Positions 56,004 to 64,000 of a DNA stretch of 64,000 bases are shown in pieces; the stretch's first letter is position 1; every line of letters starts with the position of its first letter. Below the pieces are notes generated by a model that worked only from the letters and a program-made list of their open reading frames with translations, made no database searches and was not told where the DNA came from. Source of the stretch: Pholiota molesta (taxonomy: Eukaryota > Basidiomycota > Agaricomycetes > Agaricales > Strophariaceae); assembly GCA_014925825.1 (NCBI GenBank), contig JACGCK010000208.1, positions 1-64,000 of the forward strand. The letters run 5' to 3'. Both the position numbers and the translations under genes were made by a program.

Positions 56004-57239
56004 ATGAGCGTTATCTACGCAATCATCTTGCAGTTTCTTCATTTGATCTATGCCGTCATCCTCAGAGTGCGTTCGCTCAGGAAACGCCTCTTCGCGTCGC
56101 CTCCGCAGCAACTTCGGGCTCATCGTCGACGAATACCGAAACATCTCGCTATCATCTTTACGGTGGACCCCTCAATACCTTTGGAATCAGCCCGAGAGGC
56201 CCTGACGGAGAGCGTTCTAAACGCGGTCGAATGGTGTCGTACTATTGGTGTCAAGAAACTGACCGTTTACGAGGAGAATGGTATGTTTTGGGCCATTCGC
56301 TCACTTTAAATTCACCTCTGAACTAGGCCTATGTGTTCCGTCTAGATATGCTTTCCGGATGTGCCGAAGCTATCAGTGAACAACTTCCAGTGCATGGGCG
56401 CGAGAACGATTCCTGCGAGTCTGAAGTCGAATACCTCTTGACACCCCCTCCATCCGACCATTCGGAATCGCGTCCCTTGTCGCCTAATGATTTGCCACGA
56501 AATTATACCCCGATGACAAAACTTAGGATAGCGGACGATATCTCTCGAAAGCTAGCGCAAGATGCAGGCCCAAAACTTATCCAACGGAACCATTCGAGAA
56601 GTCCGTACCCTGCCGAAAATCACGCACCTAATACTGACTTTTAGCTCCCATCAACATAGAAATGGTTGAGGGTTCCCAGCAAAAATCTGACCTACTTCTC
56701 TGCATGATATCTGCAGAGGCTTCCAAACCCGCAATAGCAGCCGTAGCCCAAGCCCTGGCCAACAGAGAGCGCAGGCGATTGCTATCAAGCCCTTCGACAA
56801 CAGGTCAACCGTTTAAAATTACCGTAGATGAACTCGACGAAATTCTAGAAGGTCGGTTTCACGTCGTGCCTTGCGCGCATCCTCAGCCTATTTTTAACCC
56901 ACTTTCTTCCAAAATTAGACGAAGATGGGCTCTCCTCGCCAGATTTCATGATCATCCACCCCCTTGATTCCTCGTATTCATCATCGGCACCTACAGAGCT
57001 CCATAACTTCCCTCCATGGCATATCAGACTGACCGAGATCTTGTGAGTTCATTTCCATTTCCACTGGGCCAGGCATTGGATGTTTATGACCTTCTCTCAG
57101 CCAAAATCAGCCCCATAACAGCCGCGCGCAGCCACTTTTCAAATGGCGGCGATCATGTCGCCCGATTCCTCTGGATGAACTAGGATTTAGGGAGGCACTA
57201 GACGAATTCGCATCTGCGGAGATGCGATTTGGAAAGTGA
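56004..57239 (+). CDS. NUS1: Dehydrodolichyl diphosphate synthase subunit Nus1 (NgBR-like)
   Basis: Non-catalytic partner of the Rer2-type cis-prenyltransferase making dolichol precursor at the ER. Five exons: 56004-56280, 56346-56600, 56645-56851, 56919-57042 and 57101-57239; 333 aa. Visible: an N-terminal membrane segment (SVIYAIILQFLHLIYAVIL), the undecaprenyl-synthase-like fold (PKHLAIIFTVD, ALTESVLNAVEWCRTIGVKKL with TVYEENG), a long serine-rich insertion (about residues 105-165), LLLCMISAEASKPAIAAVAQ, and the conserved PDFMIIHP and LHNFPPWHIRLTEI. The usual terminal RxG motif is not obvious; the last exon ends RRSCRPIPLDELGF and EMRFGK. Confidence 0.87.
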
Positions 57240-58140
57240 TAAGCAGTATTTTCGACGCATTATAATTATATACCAAACACGACCTTGAGGGTTATAATAT
57301 CTCACCAATTTGAGCGGATCTGTCAGATCCTTCACTGGTTTTGATTCAATGGTGGAGTTATGTATTCTACATATTTGCAAAATCCCTCGTTCAAACACCT
57401 CAAACTGATCGGCCCAGGGTGTATCACCAGATTGGTATCACTTCGTCTAAACCCCCATTGTGGGCAGTTACTGCCACTGGTCACCAGATTGCGAAAACCG
57501 GACATCGTTGGCTGTGGGTAGGCTGTGGGCGCCTGATCGAAACAAAAAGATTTCCATATGATTGTAGCAAATGTCAACATTGGTGATGGGACATAGTCTC
57601 AAATAATACTACTTATGAATTATCTTTTGTTGTCCCACAAGTCATAATGGGTATTCAGGGTATGGTTTGGGCAGTTCTCCTCAACCTCATGATCACGGCG
57701 CTGATCCTCGATTCATGAAGACCTCGTCTAAACCCTTAATACAAGTATATTTACTTAGTCTATCTTTAAAATAAGGCAATGCAGACATCATGCATCATGC
57801 GTCATCATGTTAATTGTGAACGATACTTATATTTGGCTTCCTCTACCTTGCTCCCGAGCAAGTAGGTTCTAATCGAAGCAGAAAAGGCAGCTGAGCTGCT
57901 CAGACCAATTAATATCGGTATGCTCATCGGCCAAATCAGAGGCCGTCCTGGACATTATTGATATTAATTCTCATTCGGAAGAGATTTGAAAGATTCCGGA
58001 TATCGCGATGATCATTCCGCCCACAAGGAGCTCGTGCTATATATAAGCTTCCCAACTACCATGACTTTGTTATAAAGTTTAGATCGACACTGCTTGTCAC
58101 TGTATCTCCACCGCCCACCATAGGCATACATACTCCTACT
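57240..58140. other. 0.9-kb intergenic region
   Basis: No gene or repeat recognised; the right end is the promoter of the DUF2235 gene. Confidence 0.55.
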
Positions 58141-60833
58141 ATGCAAAAAACCGACCCCTCGACGTCCTCTCCACCAGCCACGTCTCTTGAATCCGAACAG
58201 AGCTTGCCGAGGGGTCCCAACCCCAGTGGTTCCCCTTCACCGCGTCGCGTTGAGACTGCTCCCGACTTGCAGCCTGAGCACGAACACAATGATCAGCCAA
58301 GATCATTCAAGAGAATACTCGTTTTTTGCGACGGGCAAGTTGTTATTCTTCAATGTCACCCTCTTTACGAAGAGTGACGATCCTCATGTTACGGTTGAGT
58401 TAACCCTGAGTTAACCGATGTCTCTTTCAGAACCTGGCAAGACGGCATTGAAAACAAACGTTCGGCATACACAAACGTTCTCGTAAGTCTCCCCACAGAC
58501 CCTTCAGCTCGGCCGCCATTCTTTATGGGACACAAATGTCGCTTACACTGGCTTATTGTTATTTTCCAGCGCTTAGCTAGGTCTGTGCGACATGAAGATA
58601 CTAGGAACCTCAAGAATGGCCTGCCAGTTATGCAGGTGGTTTTCTATCAGGCTGGGATAGGCTCAGATAAAAATCTCTACTCCGAATATATCGAAGGTAG
58701 GGTCAATTCATATCACGAATAGAAAAATAACGGATCCTGATTCCTGACCTATTGTGTAGGAACAACTGGTAGCAGCCTCCGTACGTGCACGAGCGCCCAT
58801 GGTTTATGACCGTATTCAATGAACATTCATTTTCAGCCGACAAGGTGGAAGATGCCTATGCATTTATTGCTCAGTAAGCCCTTCTGTCGAATCTCAGGAA
58901 GCCACATAGCATTCTCATGCAATTTTTTTTCTTTTAGTAATTATCATCCTGGAGATGAAGTAAGTCCCAGTCGTTCTTGGCGCTTGACTTCCAGAATTCT
59001 AACTAAGCATATCAGATATATCTTTTTGGCTTTTCCAGGGTAAGGCGATCATAAATAGGACTTCAGATATGGGCGCCTATCTAAATCACATCACTCTCCT
59101 AATAGGGAGCATACACCGCACGCATGGTTGCAATGTTTATAGTGCGTCTCTTACCCATTGCACTTTCTAGGTACATGCAGACAACTTATCCCATGTTATA
59201 GGATGCCATCGGCGTCCTCAGCCGATGTGATATGGATTATTTCGCCACCATTTTCCTCAACTTTCAAAAGTTAGCGAAGTGTAAGAATATAGAGGGTGAG
59301 CATTTTATTTCTCTCTTTTGTTGTGATCATCGTCAAACATGGAATACCATTGTAGACAAGGACCAACTACAGGCCTATTTGGACCCTTGGCTTAGTCGTG
59401 ATTCCAAGGGACATAAGCGCGCATCCTTCAACGGAAAGAAGAAATTCACAGTCAAGTGCGCCAAGTTGCATAATTCTTCTCAGTTGTCGAGCTCACGATT
59501 CTCTAGATGCCTAGGTGTTTGGGACACGGTCGGGTCGCTTGGACTACCTGACGAGTTGCGAATGAAGGACAAGAAAACACATCAATTATTCGGTTTTCCA
59601 GACCCTATACTGGGCGAGCACATTGAAGCCGCCTATCAGGCTCTCGCGATCAATGAAATGCGTAAAGACTTTGTAAGTTTCTTATTAGTATGGAACGACT
59701 CCGGTTGGCTCATTGACTGTTTTTATTATTATTATTATTTCAATTCACGCTAGGTCTGCAGTAAATTTATTCAATCGCCAAAGGGAAAAGCGAAAGGTCA
59801 GATATTGAAGCAGGTGAACAGAGTTTTTGTCTTCCATTCACGTTTTCTGCTGGCTAACCGTTGCATTTTTATTAGACCTGGTTTACTGGTGAGTAAGCAA
59901 GTTCACAGCAGGCCGATATTGCTGAAAATAGTCGATTGTTCTAGGTTGTCATTCTGATGTGAGTATTGTCACAATCGTATCGAAACGCACGTTTATAATT
60001 ACCTGCTCGGAATAGATCGGTGGTGGTTATCACGAACATGATCTCTCTGACCTCACTCTGATCTGGATGGCGGTATGTAACTCTGCCCCCATAACCATCA
60101 ACTTTCTGACGCGCCCAATTCAAGTCTAACATTAGTGCTGATCTATTCATTGACACCGACTACCTACAAAAGTTAATCAAACCGGTCGCTCCATGGGGAG
60201 CTCAGAAAACTCACGAGTGGGTCAAAGAGTAAAAGTTATTATGACATTCTAGTTTATTGATGTCCCATATCAAGCTCCAAAACGGGCGTCTTCCTACTCG
60301 CCGATACGTTACAACGCACACTGCCAGTAGCGCTGAACCCAGAAACACACGAAACAATTCACAGCTCCGTCCTAGAGCAGACCAAGCTCAACCCTGCGCT
60401 CGCGACGCTCGCCAAGAACGTCAGGGCCTGTCCCGAGCTCGTGGCCGAGCTTATGGAGCTCGAGAAACACGTGAAGGCTACCTGGCCATACGACGCGACC
60501 TCGCCCCGCGCAAAGAAATACGCGGAGACCCCCAAGTTTACGACATCACTGATAGAGCAGATGACGGAGGGCAGGAACTCGTTTCTTGGGACCATCAGCC
60601 GCTCGCTTTCATGGCGCTCGCTCTCGTGGCGCTCGGGCGGCTCGTCGAGTTCAAGCAGCACGGACCACAGTCGGCGCGTGAGCGTCGCGTCCACGGCTGC
60701 GACTGAGGTTGAGGACGTGGAAGAACAAACACGGAAGATGACCCAAGCAAAAGGCGTTACTACCATTAGTACTAGTACTGTGAGTACGAAGTTCTTGCGG
60801 GTGGGACGATGGCGACGAGGGCAGGATGCATGA
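58141..60833 (+). CDS. DUF2235 alpha/beta-hydrolase (Tle1-like lipase fold), 17 exons
   Basis: Exons: 58141-58334, 58431-58482, 58570-58696, 58760-58780, 58837-58873, 58938-58959, 59016-59039, 59106-59141, 59202-59295, 59356-59455, 59507-59672, 59754-59813, 59876-59888 (13 nt), 59945-59958 (14 nt), 60016-60072, 60125-60216 and 60275-60833; all phases agree; 555 aa. DUF2235 motifs: RILVFCDGTWQDG, VVFYQAGIG, the nucleophile elbow YLFGFSRGAYTARMV (GFSRG Ser), VKCLGVWDTVGSLG with an Asp, TWFTGCHSDIGGGY with the catalytic-type His, and PHD-type THDSKTGVFLL. Intron 1 has a GC donor (GG|GCAAGT). The C-terminus is Ser/Arg-rich with LSWR repeats. Bacterial relatives are phospholipases; fungal function is unknown. 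Confidence 0.88.
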
Positions 60834-62495
60834 ACGGGACAGTGTTGCCCGTTGAGCAAACGACGCTTGACTCCATTTTCTTGAAACTATGCCATTTACC
60901 ACTATGTACCTATTATGTGCCGCTGATTCCCTGTATATTATTATCTACATATGTAATTACTTTCCAATGCTCACTACATCAATGTTGACTGCGATGCAGT
61001 ATTTCCGCACCTTTCAACACAACATGTATCTTATTCTACGATCTCCCAGTTTCTTCAGTGGCTGTGGCTGGGCGCCTCCTGGAAGGGCTGACGGGCGCTT
61101 AAACGAGGACAACTCCGCACAGCCACATCCTGCAGTCCATGCAATGGAAGGCCGTATCTCCACTTCCATTCATCCATCCATTGCAGGCAGTGAAGCACTA
61201 CTGTCGAGGAAGATGGGTAGATGGATGGACGGATGGAATAGCCAGTCATCGCTTGGTCGAAGGAAAATATGTCAAGGTCCCATGGACACGCACACAAGAA
61301 AAAAACAGCCACTCGCCCAAAAAGAACAAAATCCCAACCAGCATGCAACTCAAATAAGCTAGACTACACAGCAATGGACAAAAAGAAAGATGGATGGGCG
61401 TCGATGGATGGATGGGGCGTTGCAGATGCAGATGCAGATGCTGTGGCACGCCACAAGCGTTCACAGCAGGAGGGTCACAGGAAAGAAGCCAACTAACGGA
61501 AATCATAAAAGCGTAGAGTAGAGTAGCGTATGCTAAATATCCAAGGTAACAGAATGTCCAAGTCCGTCCATTCAAGTCCGAGTTCGGGGTGTGTCGTGTC
61601 GCCGGGGCATTAAACCACCGGCGCAACCACGATACCCATAATACACGCGCGCGTGGTAGGCGATAGTAATAATCTAAAAAGTAAGTAGTACAGAGGCCAA
61701 CACAGTCCGCGGACTGTGCGTGCGGCTCGAGCGCAGGGGAATCTAAGTAGGGTCCGCGCAGGGGAGTAAAATAGGGCAGGGTAGGGCAGGGTGGGGGCAG
61801 CGGCGCCCACCGCCATTATTACATAGGAGTAAGCGTGTGCAGCGCACCGCATATTCCGATTCGGATCAGTTTGAGGACACCTCATATAGAGTAGATGAGG
61901 CGCCGCACACAAACGGTTTTTGGGGGGGCATGTACCGCAAGGGGGCTGGATGGAGCGTAGTGCGGTGTACGGGGCGTGGTGTGCGGTTTTGTATGGTGGG
62001 TGGGTATATTGTGGCGTGTATGATTTCAGTGGAATGCGGGCAGGCTTGATACCCGCGTATGCGTGCGCACAGCCCACACGCAGGGCGATATCAAGCAGTA
62101 AAGGATGAGTCGTAAGTCGTAAATGCCAATGATGCCGTGTATGTGTGAATGATGAGCCGGGTGCATGTATGCTTGTCGAGAATTTTGTTTTGTAAAGGCA
62201 GCCGAGTTGGCTTATAGCATGGAGAAAAAGAATGACAAGGCCGAAAAAAGGAGAAAGAGGCAGTCTCGAGCAATGTATTATGTAGACGCGACTCGATATA
62301 TCCAGCCGAATAAACGGTTGTGGCGACAGCATCAATGGAGAAGACGAATGACCCAGCGAGTGGTAATTCCAGCCTACGGAACAGATCGTTCGCTCACTGC
62401 ATCAGGTAGATTCCGGACCTACAAATCCCAGAGGAAACATAAAAAATACCATCAGCATCATACTTTCTCTCTTTTACAGAAAAAGAAAAAAATGA
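60834..62495. other. 1.66-kb intergenic region with simple repeats
   Basis: Contains GGATGGATGG and GCAGATGCAGATGC short tandem repeats (about 61200-61445) and GC-rich low-complexity sequence. No gene-like frame is supported. Confidence 0.55.
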
Positions 62496-64000
62496 TCATC
62501 TCACCCCAAGCACTCTCCGCGAATAATCCTCCTCATCCCTCAAACTCAGCTCTCTCCCAAGCTCAGGATGGCGTCCAAAGCCCGCCCACAGCCCCGGCTC
62601 CAGCCGCGCATCAAGGCCGCCCGTCCCCACTGATGGCGCGCGCGAGAGCGGCGGCGGCGGCTGCGCCCCACCACCCAGCGCATCCGGCGCGCCCGCATCG
62701 CCGTCAAAATCGATGAGCGCCTCCTGGCTCGCCTTCTTCCCCGCGGCGCGCTGCGAGCTCGTTCGCGACGACGACAGCGCGTCCGACACGCGCCGCGGGC
62801 TGCGCGCCGGGATCACGGGCGGCACGCTCGACGCCGTGCTCGTCTTTTTCGGACGCGCATCATCCCCCGGCGCCAGCCCACCCGCCGCCCCGCCGGTACC
62901 ACCGCCACCCGCTAGCAGATGCGCCGTCGAGTTGCCCTCGGAATTGCTCCCCGACCCAGAGCCCGAGCCCGACGCGGCCGCGGCCCCGCTCGCGGGGTCG
63001 TACCCCGCAAGCAGCGGCTCGTAGCTCCCGCTCGGGTGGTGTCCGCTCCCCTGCGCCGTCCCCAGCGCCGCGCCCATGCCCATCGCCCCGAGGTCCGCGC
63101 TCGCGCTGGAGTACCTGTCGTGCGCGCCCCCGCCAGGGAACGCGCTCGGCGGCGGCGTGGAGGTGTACCCCGCGCGCGACCCCGCTGGGACGACGTAGTC
63201 CATGTACGGGTTATACAGGTCGTCCGAATGCGAGGAGGCGAGCGTATTGCGGTTCGCGTTCGTAATCGAGTTGTTTGGGTGCGCGTATACCCCAGCGGCC
63301 GTGGCAAAATCGCCTGCGACGGGAGCGGTATAGAACGGACTCGCGCGCCCAGCTACTGTGCGCATACCCATCCCCGCGGCGCCTATCCCTGCGCCGCCTC
63401 CATCCTCCTCGTCGTCCTCGTCATCTAGGGGCGTGCGGTGGAATCCCGCGGCGGCGAGAGTGGCGGAGACCGCGGAGTCGTGCTCGATGCGGCGCGTGCG
63501 GCGGCGGCGGCGAACTGCGAAGACCACCCAGAGAACGATGGAGGCGCCGGCGAGTCCGACGAGGACAAAGACGCCTGCTACGGCGCCGGTGTTCCGGAAG
63601 AAGCTGAAGGAAATAATCATGAGTATATGTATTGTAGATAGAGAGCCTAATGAGATAAGGTTGAAGATGATAAGAGCAATACGCACGCATTGCTCTTGCC
63701 AGTGTTATTCTCCGAGCTGAGCGTAGGGTTGGCGAAGGCGGTCGTGACGGTGACGACGGACCCATTTGCTTGGGTTGAAGTGGAGGTGACTGTGACGACC
63801 GCGGGCGCAGTCGACACCGTCTGCCCGCGGCTGTTGGTCGTAGTGACGAACACAGGGCTGGTGAGGGTGCTTCTGTGAGGATGTCGAGTTAATGATAGGG
63901 AATGATGACATCGTTAATGACATAATAAATGAGATAGACAGGGTCGAGAACGACGTACGAAGGGGGCGGGGCCGGTGGGGCAGTACTTTTGGTGGTGGAT
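62496..64000 (-). CDS. Mucin-like single-pass membrane protein, C-terminal part (5' end off window)
   Basis: Exons visible: 63959-64000 (partial), 63687-63872 and 62496-63603. The outer part is Ser/Thr/Val-rich (STTKSTAPPAPPPSSTLTSP; VTVTSTSTQANGSVVTVTT), typical of O-glycosylated stalks. A single membrane helix follows (AVAGVFVLVGLAGASIVLWV) with a basic stop-transfer (RRRRRTRR), then about 330 cytosolic residues. These are Gly/Ser/Ala-rich with short acidic runs (DDEDDEED), NPYMDYVVP and a charged end (RELSLRDEEDYSRRVLGVR). The topology resembles fungal Mid2/Wsc-type sensors and many Agaricomycete membrane proteins, but no ectodomain is visible, so no function is assigned. Confidence 0.72.

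Noticed and set aside
61610..62335. 241-codon minus frame
   Set aside because: Composition is erratic, with no family resemblance and no support from splice sites or neighbours.

Overview
This is a fungal nuclear window, almost certainly from an Agaricomycete (mushroom-forming basidiomycete). Genes are tightly packed on both strands. Most are cut by many short introns of about 45-70 nt, giving up to 17 exons with exons as small as 7 nt. Several gene pairs share short divergent promoters, and a tandem family of large F-box proteins is present. I rebuilt gene models by hand from reading frames, GT/AG (twice GC/AG) splice sites, phase agreement and family conservation; exon coordinates are in the entries.

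Layout. 1-9.9 kb: a hAT-type MITE; HIS7 and a SER3-like gene (divergent, with a perfect Gcn4-type site between them); RAD51; mitochondrial uL4; cytosolic uS9. 10-16.4 kb: a two-BRCT, AT-hook, Myb-like protein resembling Rap1; complex I subunit NDUFA11; an EED-like Polycomb WD40 protein. 17.8-20.3 kb: a proline/glutamine-rich protein and a secreted precursor with eleven 21-residue units separated by KR/RR sites (a kexin-processed repeat peptide). 20.8-29 kb: ESF1, NUDC, a PIAS/Siz SUMO ligase and the ADP/ATP carrier. 30.3-38.9 kb: a fused pseudouridine-5'-phosphate glycosidase/pseudouridine kinase, IRC3 helicase, molybdopterin synthase large subunit and ICE2. 38.9-41.2 kb: gene-free, with tRNA-derived SINE-like copies. 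41.2-48.8 kb: DUG3-like amidotransferase, a decayed AGM1 fragment, an 8-cysteine small secreted protein, intact AGM1/PCM1 and SEC17. 49-55.4 kb: two intact F-box genes and a third wrecked by a 1.34-kb inverted-repeat transposon that itself contains a 278-bp mariner-like MITE. 56-64 kb: NUS1, a 17-exon DUF2235 hydrolase and the C-terminal part of a mucin-like single-pass membrane protein that runs off the window.

Most genes are conserved housekeeping functions: amino-acid synthesis, recombination, translation, ribosome biogenesis, mitochondria, vesicle fusion, dolichol and chitin precursors. Lineage-specific material sits in the KEP locus, the small secreted protein and the F-box/transposon block. 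The least explained system is the KEP-type precursor at 19.3-20.3 kb. No tailoring enzyme lies beside it, so its mature peptides may act unmodified.
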